Below are positions 40,560-49,951 of a stretch of 64,000 nucleotides of DNA, piece after piece. The stretch's first letter is position 1; each line of letters opens with the position of its first letter. The stretch lies in NCBI GenBank assembly GCA_019240215.1, contig JAFAYQ010000027.1:1-64000 (forward strand), given 5' to 3'. Below the pieces are notes generated by a model. That model saw only the letters and a program-made list of their open reading frames with translations. It was not told where the DNA came from and made no database searches. This DNA comes from Actinomycetota bacterium. Lineage in GTDB: Bacteria; Actinomycetota; Actinomycetes; Streptosporangiales; Streptosporangiaceae. Position numbers and translations under genes: made by a program.

Positions 40560-42197
40560 CTACTTGGCGGGTACCACCTCGACGGTGTCGCCGACCGGGC
40601 GGAGCGGGCTGCTGGACGGGTCGTCCAGCACCTGGCCGAACGAGGCGAACTGGGTGGAGCCGCCGCCGTCCAGGTTCATCGCGTCGACCGCCCCGAGCGA
40701 GCGCATGAACGCGGCCTCCTCGGTCAGCGTCATGCCCTCGCTCACCCCGGGGATCCCGTCCACGGTGGCCAGCAGGATCCGGCCCTGGCGGCCCACCCCG
40801 ATCATGGTCCGCGCGTGCTTGTCGGCGCTGAACGTGTAGTCGTTCAGGTCGCGCGGGTCGAACACGCCCTCGGCGGCCGCGTCGATGGCGGTCCGGCCGC
40901 CCGCCAGCAGGATCGGGCCGGCGCTGGTCACAGTGGTGGCCGCGCTCAGCCGGAGCGGCTGGCCGCTCGGGGTCCGGAGCCGCTCGCTGACCGACAGGCG
41001 GGTACCGGTCTTGGCGTGGGCGGCCAGCCAGGCCTCGTCGGTACCGATCGCCTGCACCGCCCAGTCCCCGGCGGACAGGCTGCCGCCCGGGGCGCCGGCC
41101 GACACCACCCGGCCGCCGGCGTCGACGATCACCTGGAGGGCGGGCTCGGAGGCCGGCGCCGGTGGCAGCGGCGCCCCGAACTGCGGGGTGAACACGACGA
41201 GGTCGTCCGGCCCGGTGCAGACCGTGTTCTGCCGGGGCTCGGCGGTGGGTGTGAACCCGGCCACCCCGCAGTCCTCGGACACGCCGGGCAGCCGGTTGAC
41301 GCCCAGTACCCGGGCCGTCGCCCCGCCCGCGGCTTGCAGCCGGGCCGACGAGGTCACGTTCTCGATGCTGACCCGGTTCTGGCTCCCGAAGACGACCGCG
41401 GCCCGGTCCCCGTTGGCCAGCGATTCGACCACGCCGTTCTGGACCGACAGCCCGGTGTCGACCCCGCCGACGTAGGTGGCCTCGGGGGCGTCGATGGTGA
41501 AGTAGCCGCCGTTGGTGGCGACGGCCGAGCCGAGCGCGGCCGATTCGGCCGGGGCGGTCGTCCGGCTGGCGATCGCCGTCCCGTGCGAGGCGAACACCCG
41601 GCCGCTGAATTGCCGGGGGTCGATGACGGCGACGTGCACGAGCTCGGCGTCGGGGGCCGGGGTCGGGTCGAAGCCGGTCCACTCGACCTCGGGGGCGAAT
41701 CCGTCGGCGGTCAGCTCGGACGCGACCGGCGTCGCCGCCGCCTGGGTGGCGAACTGCCCGACCCGGACCCGCACCCCCATCACCCCGTGCGGGTCGCCGG
41801 CGTAGGCGGGCCAGGGCAGGTCGGCCGCGGACGGGGTGAACCCGTCGGCGGTCAGCGCCGCCTCGGTGCTCTGAGCCCAGGCCGGGGTGCCCGCCTCGGC
41901 CTCCTCGCTGGACCCGTCGAACGGGCTCCTGGCCGGGGCCTGGATCGTGATCGTCCAGTAGGGGTGGGCCGCCGCGTCGGTGTACTTGCCGCTGAGCAGG
42001 GTCACCCCCCGCACCGGCGCGGACGATGTCCAGGCGATGTGGGAGATGAACGCGGTCGAGTCCGCCGACGGCGGCGCGGGCGTAGCCGCCAAAGCCGGAC
42101 CCTGGGCCCGGGCCTGGGCCGCCGCCCCGGTCCCGGCCGCCACGGCCACCGCCGCGGCCGTCACCACCCCGGCCCGGTACAACCTCGCACGCATCAC
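40560..42197 (-). CDS. Secreted phosphodiester glycosidase (NAGPA-like) family protein
   Basis: Signal peptide; RTMIGVGRQGRILLATVDGIPG...GMTLTEEAAFMRSLGAVDAMNLDGGGSTQFA. Confidence 0.88.
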   Translation of the reverse strand: MMRARLYRAGVVTAAAVAVAAGTGAAAQARAQGPALAATPAPPSADSTAFISHIAWTSSAPVRGVTLLSGKYTDAAAHPYWTITIQAPARSPFDGSSEEAEAGTPAWAQSTEAALTADGFTPSAADLPWPAYAGDPHGVMGVRVRVGQFATQAAATPVASELTADGFAPEVEWTGFDPTPAPDAELVHVAVIDPRQFSGRVFASHGTAIASRTTAPAESAALGSAVATNGGYFTIDAPEATYVGGVDTGLSVQNGVVESLANGDRAAVVFGSQNRVSIENVTSSARLQAAGGATARVLGVNRLPGVSEDCGVAGFTPTAEPRQNTVCTGPDDLVVFTPQFGAPLPPAPASEPALQVIVDAGGRVVSAGAPGGSLSAGDWAVQAIGTDEAWLAAHAKTGTRLSVSERLRTPSGQPLRLSAATTVTSAGPILLAGGRTAIDAAAEGVFDPRDLNDYTFSADKHARTMIGVGRQGRILLATVDGIPGVSEGMTLTEEAAFMRSLGAVDAMNLDGGGSTQFASFGQVLDDPSSSPLRPVGDTVEVVPAK

Positions 42198-42227
42198 TGG
42201 CCTCCTGGCTTAACCCGAGTTCGCACA

Positions 42228-42671
42228 ATGGCGCGCACGAAGCTACGGATACCGCAAGGCGGCCGCGCGAACCGTTCCTGGCCTGCCCGTGACCAGTCGG
42301 GGAACACCTGGCCGCCGCGCTTTGACGACGCCCCCGGCCGGCGGGTCCGCTACCGCGGTCTGCTGCGGTCCCACCAGGCCACCGGCTGGGGCGGTCTGTG
42401 GCTGCGGGTGGACGGGGCCAGCGGACCACTGCTGCTGGACAACATGGAGGACCGGCCGGTCCGCCACACCACCGGCTGGACCGAGGCGAGCATCGTCCTC
42501 GACGTGCCCGAAGAGGCCGAATCGCTGCACTTCGGCATGCTGCTGAGCGGGGACGGGGCCCTGGACCTGGCCCGGCCGGAGTTCGAGGAGGCCGCCGCCA
42601 CCGTTCCGGTCACGGTGACGGCGCGGGCGCGCACCGCTCTCCCGGACGAGCCCCAGGCGCTCGACTTCTAG
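42228..42671 (+). CDS. Stand-alone domain resembling the C-terminal sensory domain of AraC-type/other regulators (no HTH)
   Basis: GRRVRYRGLLRSHQATGWGGLWLRVDGASGPLLLDNMEDRPVRHTTGWTEASIVLDVPEEAESLHFGMLLSGDGALDLARPEFEE. Confidence 0.65.
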   Translation: MARTKLRIPQGGRANRSWPARDQSGNTWPPRFDDAPGRRVRYRGLLRSHQATGWGGLWLRVDGASGPLLLDNMEDRPVRHTTGWTEASIVLDVPEEAESLHFGMLLSGDGALDLARPEFEEAAATVPVTVTARARTALPDEPQALDF

Positions 42672-42688
42672 CCGGCCACCCGATCCAG

Positions 42689-43537
42689 TCAGCTGACCAG
42701 CGCGCCGATGACCTCGTCGCGGTTGGTCTCGTTGAGGATCTCGTGCCGGGCGCCCGGGTAGGTGACGGTGGTGACATCGGTCAGCCCGGCGTCCTTGAGC
42801 CGGTCCACCAGCGGGGTCAGCAGCGTGAGGCCGCCGTTGACCGGGTCCTGCTCGCCCACGGCGATGTAAAGGGGCAGGTCGGGCCGGATGTTGGCCAGCT
42901 CGGCGGGGTCGGCCAGCGCCCGCGCGCCCGCGAACATCTGCCGGGTCGCCTCGGCGTCGAGGCCGAACCCGCACCGCGGGTCGGCCACGTAAGCGTCCAC
43001 GATCGCCTCGTCCCGGGTCAGCCAGTCGTAGTCGGTCCGGGCCGGGGCGAACGGGGCGTTGAATACCGAGAGGTCCATCGGCTGGCTCAGGTCGAGCGCG
43101 GGCTCCAGCAGGTCGATGACGGCGGTGCCGGTCAGCACCGCCCCGTCCACCTCCCAGCTGTGCCGCAGCAGGTACTGCTGTACCGCGAACGACCCCATGC
43201 TGTGCCCCAGCAGCACCAGCGGCAGCCCCGGCTGCTCGTCCCGGATCGGCGCGCTCAGCCCCCCGATGTCGTCCACCAGCGCCGGCCAACCGCCCTCACC
43301 GAGCTGCCCGGGCTCGCCGGCCATGCTGGCCCCGTGCCCCCGGTGATCCTGCCCGTACACCACGTAGCCGGCCTCGTTCAGCGCCTGCGCCACGTGCTCG
43401 TAACGCCGAGCGTGCTCGCCCATCCCGTGCGTCAATTGAACGACCGCCCGCGCCTGCCCGGCCGGGTCCCACCGGTACGCGGTGATCTGCGCCCCGTCGC
43501 TGTCCGACGGGTACCTGAAGCTGCTACTGGGCGCCAT
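42689..43537 (-). CDS. Alpha/beta hydrolase (monoacylglycerol lipase-like)
   Basis: VVQLTHGMGEHARRYEHVAQALNEAGYVVYGQDHRGHGAS; VLLGHSMGSFAVQQYL nucleophile elbow; inferred start 43537. Confidence 0.93.
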   Translation of the reverse strand: MAPSSSFRYPSDSDGAQITAYRWDPAGQARAVVQLTHGMGEHARRYEHVAQALNEAGYVVYGQDHRGHGASMAGEPGQLGEGGWPALVDDIGGLSAPIRDEQPGLPLVLLGHSMGSFAVQQYLLRHSWEVDGAVLTGTAVIDLLEPALDLSQPMDLSVFNAPFAPARTDYDWLTRDEAIVDAYVADPRCGFGLDAEATRQMFAGARALADPAELANIRPDLPLYIAVGEQDPVNGGLTLLTPLVDRLKDAGLTDVTTVTYPGARHEILNETNRDEVIGALVS

Positions 43538-43695
43538 CGGGCGACAGTACCACCGGGCTGAACACCCGCCCGGAGCGGGCAACGCCGCCGCCCAGGCCTG
43601 TTTGGCCGCCGCGGCGGCCAGCAGGCGCGTGCTGGAGCAGGTCGAAGTCCGCGTCCGGCCGACCCGCCCGCAACCCCGCGATCGGGTCGGCAACC

Positions 43696-43926
43696 CTACG
43701 CGTCGTCCTCATCGCCGCGCCGCCGGGTGAGCTTGATGCGGCGCCGCCGTTCGGTCCGCGGCTCGGCCAGGGCCACCGCCCCGGCCGGGAGCGTGGGCCG
43801 CGGGCGCCGGGGCTCGCGGACTCCCGCCAGCGGCGGGCGGCGGCCGCGGCGGGTCAGTCGGCTGAGTAGCCGCTGGAGCACCGAGGTCACCCGGTGCCAC
43901 GCGGGGCTCAAGGGTACTGATGCCAT
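43696..43926 (-). CDS. Small Arg-rich hypothetical protein
   Basis: MASVPLSPAWHRVTSVLQRLLSRLTRRGRRPPLAGVREPRRPRPTLP...RRRRIKLTRRRGDEDDA; only composition supports it. Confidence 0.4.
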   Translation of the reverse strand: MASVPLSPAWHRVTSVLQRLLSRLTRRGRRPPLAGVREPRRPRPTLPAGAVALAEPRTERRRRIKLTRRRGDEDDA

Positions 43927-44036
43927 GTTCTCATTATGCGCCGGCCCGCAAAATACTTTGCCGTGTCCTTCAGCGTCGTCATACCGGCCTCAGATGATTG
44001 CCCAATAACGTCGTTCCTGTCGAACAGAAAGGGACA

Positions 44037-44462
44037 ATGCTGATGATTAAAAAGCTGGGCGGTGCGCTCTTGGCCTTCGGTGCGCCAATGCTCGCGGCCG
44101 GACTGCTCACCGCGCCCTCGGCGTCGGCTGCGACGACCACCGCGAGCACCGCGACCGCCGCCACCACCGGTTCGGGGACCACGCCGTTGCGGGTGCAGGC
44201 CCGGGTCAGCAACAGCCGGCCGCGGGACCGCAGCACCGAATACATCGAGGTCACCACGGCCAAGGGCGCCAAGGTGACGGCGGTCGCGCACTTCCGGACC
44301 GGCCCCCAGACCCGCACCGCCACCGCCAACTCGCGAGGCGACGCCACCCTCGCCTACGCGGTCGGCCACGCCACCCCCGGCGACCGGGTGGTCGTCACCG
44401 TGACCGCCACCTCCGGCCAGGATCACGCCGTCACCCTCACCTATTTCACCCCACAGCGATAA
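44037..44462 (+). CDS. Secreted small protein with Ig-like/beta-rich domain
   Basis: Signal peptide KKLGGALLAFGAPMLAAGLLTAPSASA; VQARVSNSRPRDRSTEYIEVTTAKGAKVTAVAHFRTG... Confidence 0.75.
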   Translation: MLMIKKLGGALLAFGAPMLAAGLLTAPSASAATTTASTATAATTGSGTTPLRVQARVSNSRPRDRSTEYIEVTTAKGAKVTAVAHFRTGPQTRTATANSRGDATLAYAVGHATPGDRVVVTVTATSGQDHAVTLTYFTPQR

Positions 44463-44473
44463 TAAGAGCGGCC

Positions 44474-44506
44474 TTCGGCACATTTTCATAATTAAAATGT
44501 GCCGAA
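44474..44506. terminator. Perfect 13-bp-arm hairpin downstream of secreted protein gene
   Basis: TTCGGCACATTTT-CATAATT-AAAATGTGCCGAA. Confidence 0.65.
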
Positions 44507-44593
44507 TTCCTGGTGCCGGTAATTCAGTAGCGGTCACGCCGGGCGTGAGCAGTAGCATGACCCGGATCTGCCGTTACGCCGGGAGGAAACATC

Positions 44594-45115
44594 GTGGCCG
44601 TTACCAGGCTGCTGTCGGTTGACGACGCCGAGGAGCTGGCGTCGCTGGTGTGCGAGAACCGCGACTTCCTCGCCCCCTGGCAGCCGTTGCACAGCGAGGC
44701 CTACTTCACTGCCGACGGGCAACGCGCGAGCCTGCAGCAGGCACTCGACGCCTACCGGCGGGAAGCGATGGTGCCGCTCGGCATCGTGGCCGAGGACGGG
44801 CGGCTGGCCGGCCGGATCAGCCTCAACAGCATCATCCGCGGCGCCGCCCAGTCGGCCGCTGTTGGTTACTGGGTGAGCCAGGCCGACAACGGCCGCGGCC
44901 TGGCCAGTGCGGCCGTCGCCGACGCCGTCGACATCGCGTTCGGCCAGCTTGGCCTGCACCGCCTGCAGGCCGAGACGGTGCTGCTCAACACCCCCTCGCA
45001 GCGCGTGCTGATCCGCAACCGGTTCCAGCCGTTCGCGATCGCCCCCTGCTACCTCAAGATCGCCGGCCGGTGGCAGGACCAGATCTTGTTCCAGCGGCTC
45101 AACCCGTCGGAATAG
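44594..45115 (+). CDS. GNAT family (RimJ/RimL-like) N-acetyltransferase
   Basis: VTRLLSVDDAEELASLVCENRDFLAPWQP...GYWVSQADNGRGLASAAVADAVDIAFGQLGLHRLQAETVLLNTPSQRVLIRNRF. Confidence 0.93.
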   Translation: MAVTRLLSVDDAEELASLVCENRDFLAPWQPLHSEAYFTADGQRASLQQALDAYRREAMVPLGIVAEDGRLAGRISLNSIIRGAAQSAAVGYWVSQADNGRGLASAAVADAVDIAFGQLGLHRLQAETVLLNTPSQRVLIRNRFQPFAIAPCYLKIAGRWQDQILFQRLNPSE

Positions 45116-45119
45116 CGCC

Positions 45120-45884
45120 GTGGAGGACGAGGCCTTCCTGGCCTACGTCGCCGCCCGGCTGGGTGGCCTGCCGGCGGTGCAGGCGGTCACGCTCGGCGGT
45201 TCGCGGGCCGCCGGCACCCACCGGCCCGGCAGCGACTGGGACTTCAGCGTCTACTACCGCGGCCCGTTCGACCCGCAGGCGCTGCGCGATCTCGGCTGGC
45301 CCGGCCAGGTGTCGGAGCTCGGCGGCTGGGGCGGCGTCTTCAACGGCGGGGCCTGGCTGCAGATCGACCGCCGCCGCTGCGACGTCCACTACCGCGACCT
45401 GGACACCGTCGACCGCGAGCTGGCGGCGGCCGCGGCGGGCCGGTTTCGCATCGAGCCGCTGATGTTCCACCTGGCGGGCATCCCGTCCTACCTGGTGCTG
45501 GCTGAGCTGGCGGTCAAACGGGTGCTGCGCGGCCAGCTGCCCACCCCCGGCTACCCGGCCGCGCTGCGGGCCAGCGCCCCGGCCGTGTGGTGGGACCGCG
45601 CCGACCGGACCTTCGCCTACGCCCATGACAATTACGCCCCGTACGGCCGCCTGGCCCAGTGCACGGGCCTGGTCGCCCAGGCCGCCTCCCAGTCCGCCCA
45701 CGCGGTCCTGGCCGCCCGCGGCCAATGGACCACCAACGAGAAAACCCTGCTCACCAAAGCCGGCCTCCGCCAAGTCGACGACTTCGTGGCTGCCGCCACC
45801 CCCGACCCCGACGGCCTGCGCGCCCTGGTCAACCGCTCCCGCGCCCTCTGCCGCGCCACCCTCGAAGCCGCCGCGCCCTCCTGA
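45120..45884 (+). CDS. Nucleotidyltransferase domain protein
   Basis: AVTLGGSRAAGTHRPGSDWDFSVYY (GGSRAxG..DxD motif). Confidence 0.85.
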   Translation: MEDEAFLAYVAARLGGLPAVQAVTLGGSRAAGTHRPGSDWDFSVYYRGPFDPQALRDLGWPGQVSELGGWGGVFNGGAWLQIDRRRCDVHYRDLDTVDRELAAAAAGRFRIEPLMFHLAGIPSYLVLAELAVKRVLRGQLPTPGYPAALRASAPAVWWDRADRTFAYAHDNYAPYGRLAQCTGLVAQAASQSAHAVLAARGQWTTNEKTLLTKAGLRQVDDFVAAATPDPDGLRALVNRSRALCRATLEAAAPS

Positions 45885-45973
45885 TAACAGCAAGAAACTC
45901 GCGGGCCACTCGGCCGCCCGCCCGGCCGCTTCTATCCGGACGCCACCGCCCCGCTCCGTGATAACAGCAAGAA
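45882..45973 (+). repeat. Pair of 15-bp direct repeats (TGATAACAGCAAGAA)
   Basis: 45882-45896 and 45959-45973, each followed by a GC-rich segment. Confidence 0.75.
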
Positions 45974-46110
45974 GCGGGCTCGCCAACCCGCGCGCCTCCG
46001 CCTCACCGCACACTGATTCGCACACAGTTGTTGACATAGAACAAGCTTGATGTGAAAGTGAACGTCAATGTTGTTCGGGATGAGCTGACAGCAGGGTCCC
46101 CCGACCTCGT

Positions 46111-47592
46111 GTGGAGGCTGTTGTGGCTATTGAGGATTCCGCCCCTCGCCCGCCCGGCGTGCTGACTGATCCCGCCGACCCCGTCCACCTCGTGCACACT
46201 GACCTGCGCAAGGGGTCGGTGGGGCTGGCCGGCGTGCTCATGCAGTCGGTGGCCCAGATCTCGCCGACGCTGGGCATCTTCTACACGATCGCGTTCAACA
46301 CCGGGCAGGCCGGGAAGGTGGCGCCGCTGACCTACCTGGCCGCGTTCATCGTCTGCCTGATCATCGCGGTCCCGATGACCCGGCTGGCCCGCCACCTGCC
46401 GTCGGCCGGTGGTTTCTACACCTACGTGGCCCAGGGCATCGGCCCGCGCTGGGGCTTCATCACCGGCTGGCTGTACGCGATCATGGTGACGATCGTCCCG
46501 GCCGCGCTGGCCGCGTTCACCGGCGCGGTGCTGCACGACGAGCTGTCGGCCAAGTACGGCTTCGGCGCCCCCTGGTGGGCCTACGCGCTGGTCATCCTGG
46601 CCATCTGCCTGGCCTGCGCCTACCGGGGCATCGTGATCTCGGTCCGCTTCCTGGTCACGATGTCGCTGTTCGAGATCTGCGTCGGGCTGGGCCTGGCGCT
46701 CACCGGCGTGTTCAACCCGGGCGCGGGCGGCGTCAACGCCGACGGCTTCAACCCGGCTCACATCGGCAACTCCTCCGGCTTCTTCCTGGCCATCGTGCTG
46801 TCGATCTTCGCCTTCACCGGCTTCGAGTCGGCCGCGGCGGTGGGGGAGGAGTCCCGTAACCCCAAGCGGCTGGTGCCGATGGCGATCGCCGGCTCGCTCA
46901 TCCTCATCGGCGCGTTCTACGTGTTCTGCGCCTGGGGACTGCAGATCGGCTGGGGCACCGACCACCTCAAGGCGCTGGCCGACTCGCCCACCGCCCCCGC
47001 CTTCGTGCTGGCCGACCGGCTGTGGAGCGGCGGCTCCATCATCGTGCTGATCGCCCTGGTCAACTCCGGCCTCGGCGTCTGCATCGCCTGCACCACCAGC
47101 TCCACCCGGACGATCTTCGGGATGGCCCGTACCGGGGCGCTGCCGGCCCCGCTGGCCCGGGTCAGCAAGCGTTACCGGACCCCGGTCACCGCGGTGCTGC
47201 TGCAGACGGCGGTGGCGGTGACGATCGCGCTGGCGGCCGGCCTGCCGCTCGGTCCCTACAACCTGTTCAACCTGCTCGGCACCACCGGCACGTTCGTCTA
47301 CATCCCGATCTTCATCTTGATGAACGTGGCCGCGTTCAAGTACTTCCGCGACCAGCACCGCGACGAGTTCCGCATCCTGCCGCTGGTGGTGGCGCCGATC
47401 ATCTCCACCGCGGCGCTGATCACGATCGGTTACAAGAGCATCGTGCCGCTGCCCGCCGCCCCGGTTGCGTTCGCGCCCGCGATCGCGGCCGGCTACCTGC
47501 TGCTGGGCGTGATCGTCCTGTTCGGGCGTAATCTGCGCCCGGGCCACCGCGCCTGGATGGCCCAGGCCGGCGAGCTCCCCGACGTCGACTGA
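46111..47592 (+). CDS. APC superfamily amino acid permease
   Basis: GSVGLAGVLMQSVAQISPTLGIFYTIAFNTGQAGKVAPLTYLAAFIVCLIIAVPMTRLARHLPSAGGFYTYVAQGIGPRWGFITGWLY. Confidence 0.93.
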   Translation: MEAVVAIEDSAPRPPGVLTDPADPVHLVHTDLRKGSVGLAGVLMQSVAQISPTLGIFYTIAFNTGQAGKVAPLTYLAAFIVCLIIAVPMTRLARHLPSAGGFYTYVAQGIGPRWGFITGWLYAIMVTIVPAALAAFTGAVLHDELSAKYGFGAPWWAYALVILAICLACAYRGIVISVRFLVTMSLFEICVGLGLALTGVFNPGAGGVNADGFNPAHIGNSSGFFLAIVLSIFAFTGFESAAAVGEESRNPKRLVPMAIAGSLILIGAFYVFCAWGLQIGWGTDHLKALADSPTAPAFVLADRLWSGGSIIVLIALVNSGLGVCIACTTSSTRTIFGMARTGALPAPLARVSKRYRTPVTAVLLQTAVAVTIALAAGLPLGPYNLFNLLGTTGTFVYIPIFILMNVAAFKYFRDQHRDEFRILPLVVAPIISTAALITIGYKSIVPLPAAPVAFAPAIAAGYLLLGVIVLFGRNLRPGHRAWMAQAGELPDVD

Positions 47593-47642
47593 CCGCCCGC
47601 CCGAGAGCGCCGAACCCAAGACCGAACCCCAGGAGGCACGTC

Positions 47643-48398
47643 GTGCAAGCCGAGGAACGGCAGCAGACGATTCTGCAGCTGCTGGACGCCCGTGGCCAGG
47701 TGACGATCGCCGACCTCAGCGGCCGGTTCGCGGTCTCCGAGATGACGATCCGCCGGGACCTGGCGCAGCTGGAAGCCGAGGGCCTGCTGCGCCGGACCCA
47801 CGGCGGCGCCACCCGCACCGCCAGCGGCAGCTTCGAGCCGCCGTTCGCGCTGCGGGCCCGGCTGCACCTGGACGCCAAGCGCGCGATCGCCGCCGACATC
47901 GCCGGCCGCCTGGTCGACGGGCAGACCGTGGTGCTCGACGGCGGCAGCACCGGGGCGGTGATCGCCGAGGCGATCGCCGGCCGCAACCTGACCGTCTGCG
48001 CGCTCAACATGCGGGTGGCCGAGATCCTGTCGTCCTCGCCCAGCACCCGGGTCATGGTTCCCGGTGGCCTGATCCGGCCGGGCGAGCTGTCGCTGATCGG
48101 CCCGGCCGCTGAGCGCACGCTGGCCGACCACCGCTTCGACACCTACGTGATGACGGTCTCGGCGGTCGACGCCTCGGCCGGGCTGACCGAGTGGAACGTC
48201 GAGGACGCGGCGGTCAAGCGGGCCGCGCTGGCCTCCTCCAGCCGCTGCGTCGTGGCCTGCGACTCCTCCAAGTTCGGGCAGACCGCGTTTGCCCGCATCG
48301 CCGGCCTCGACGCCGCCGACCTCATCGTCACCGACCCCGGCCTCGACGCCGAGCACCGCAACGTCGTCGCGGCCGGGGCCGTTCTGCACATCGCCTGA
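47643..48398 (+). CDS. DeoR/GlpR family transcriptional regulator
   Basis: QAEERQQTILQLLDARGQVTIADLSGRFAVSEMTIRRDLAQLEAEGLLRRTHGGA. Confidence 0.95.
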   Translation: MQAEERQQTILQLLDARGQVTIADLSGRFAVSEMTIRRDLAQLEAEGLLRRTHGGATRTASGSFEPPFALRARLHLDAKRAIAADIAGRLVDGQTVVLDGGSTGAVIAEAIAGRNLTVCALNMRVAEILSSSPSTRVMVPGGLIRPGELSLIGPAAERTLADHRFDTYVMTVSAVDASAGLTEWNVEDAAVKRAALASSSRCVVACDSSKFGQTAFARIAGLDAADLIVTDPGLDAEHRNVVAAGAVLHIA

Positions 48399-48409
48399 AG
48401 GAACCCGCC

Positions 48410-49930
48410 ATGACCCAAGCACCGCTATCCGACGAGACTGGCACCGTTGTCATCGGCGCCGGTACCGGCGGCGCCGCCTTCGCCGGCCTGCTGGCCCGTC
48501 ACAGCGACGAGCCGATCCTGCTGCTCGACGCCGGCCCCGACTACGGGCCGTTCGACCCGGCCCGCTGGCCGGGCGACATGCTCGACGCCAAGTCGATCCC
48601 GCTGTCGCACGACTGGGGCCTGGTCTCGGCCCCGCCGCAGCGGCTGGACCTGCCCCGCGCCCGCATCGTCGGCGGCTGCTCGGCCCACAACGGCTGCACG
48701 ATCTCCCGCAGCGCCCGGGCCGACTACGACGGCTGGGCGGCGGCCGGCAACCCCGGCTGGGACGCGGCCACGGTCGAGCCGCTGCTGGACTGGGCGCACG
48801 AGCGCTTCCGGGTCCGCCGGTACCGGATGGACGAGCTGACCGTGGCCCAGGCCGCGTTCGTCAATGCGGGCGTCCGCACCGGCCTGCCGTTCGCCGACGA
48901 CCTCGACGACCTGGCGGCCGGCCCCGGTATCGGGCCGATGCCGGTCAACATCGTCGACGGCGTCCGCTGGAACGCCGCCTTCGCGTTCCTCGACCCGGTC
49001 CGCGACCGGCCCGGCCTGCGGATCGCCGCGCGTACCCACGTCCGCCGGATCCTGATCGGTAACGGCGCCGCCACCGGCGTCGAGGTGACCGGGCCGGACG
49101 GCCGGGCCGCCACCATCCGCGCCCGCCGGGTCGTGGTCGCGGCCGGCGCCTACCACTCACCGGCGCTGCTGCAGCGCTCCGGGATCGGGGCGGCCGACCG
49201 GCTGCGCGGCCTCGGTCTCGACGTGGCCGCCGACCTGCCCGGCGTCGGCGCCCACCTGCTCGACCACGCCTGCGTCGAGCTCGACTTCAACGGCCGCCCC
49301 GGCCTCGCCGATGAGCTGGCTGCCCAGGCCTGGAACCCGGACGAGCAGACCGTGGGCCGGGCCCGGTCGGCCCGCTGCGACGACGGGCCCTACGACATCC
49401 ACGTGTTCATGGTGGCCGGCGCCAACAGCGGTCACCCCGGGCTGCCGCCGATCAGCCTGTACGGCGGGGCGATGCGCGCGATCTCCGAAGGCCAGGTCAC
49501 GATCGGCCGCGCCGACCCGGACGCCAACCCCACGGTCGACCATCGCTACGGCACCGACCCCGGCGGCCACGACCGGGCGGTGCTGGCCGAGGCGCTGGCG
49601 CTGCTGCGCGACCTGACCCGCGATCCCGGCCTGCGCGACCTGCTCGGTACCGAGCACCGTCCCGAGCGTGACCCGCTGGCCGGCATCGTGAGCTACTGCC
49701 ACCCGGCCGGCACCTGCAAGATGGGACCGGCCAGCGACCCGGGCGCGGTGGTCGGCCCGACCGGGGCGGTGCACGGCCTGGACGGGCTCTACGTCTGCGA
49801 CGCTTCGATCATGCCCGCCATCACCCGCGGCAACATCAACCTGCCGACCGCCATGATCGGCGCCCGCGTCGCGGCCGGCCTGCTCGGGCTCGACCCGGCC
49901 CGCGCAGCCGGTCTCATCCACCAGAACTGA
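48410..49930 (+). CDS. GMC family oxidoreductase
   Basis: VVIGAGTGGAAFAGLLARHSDEPILLLDAG; RIVGGCSAHNGCTISR; SYCHPAGTCKMGP; GLYVCDASIMPAITRGNINLPTAMIGARVA. Confidence 0.94.
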   Translation: MTQAPLSDETGTVVIGAGTGGAAFAGLLARHSDEPILLLDAGPDYGPFDPARWPGDMLDAKSIPLSHDWGLVSAPPQRLDLPRARIVGGCSAHNGCTISRSARADYDGWAAAGNPGWDAATVEPLLDWAHERFRVRRYRMDELTVAQAAFVNAGVRTGLPFADDLDDLAAGPGIGPMPVNIVDGVRWNAAFAFLDPVRDRPGLRIAARTHVRRILIGNGAATGVEVTGPDGRAATIRARRVVVAAGAYHSPALLQRSGIGAADRLRGLGLDVAADLPGVGAHLLDHACVELDFNGRPGLADELAAQAWNPDEQTVGRARSARCDDGPYDIHVFMVAGANSGHPGLPPISLYGGAMRAISEGQVTIGRADPDANPTVDHRYGTDPGGHDRAVLAEALALLRDLTRDPGLRDLLGTEHRPERDPLAGIVSYCHPAGTCKMGPASDPGAVVGPTGAVHGLDGLYVCDASIMPAITRGNINLPTAMIGARVAAGLLGLDPARAAGLIHQN

Positions 49931-49951
49931 CCCACGGGAGCGCAACCGACG

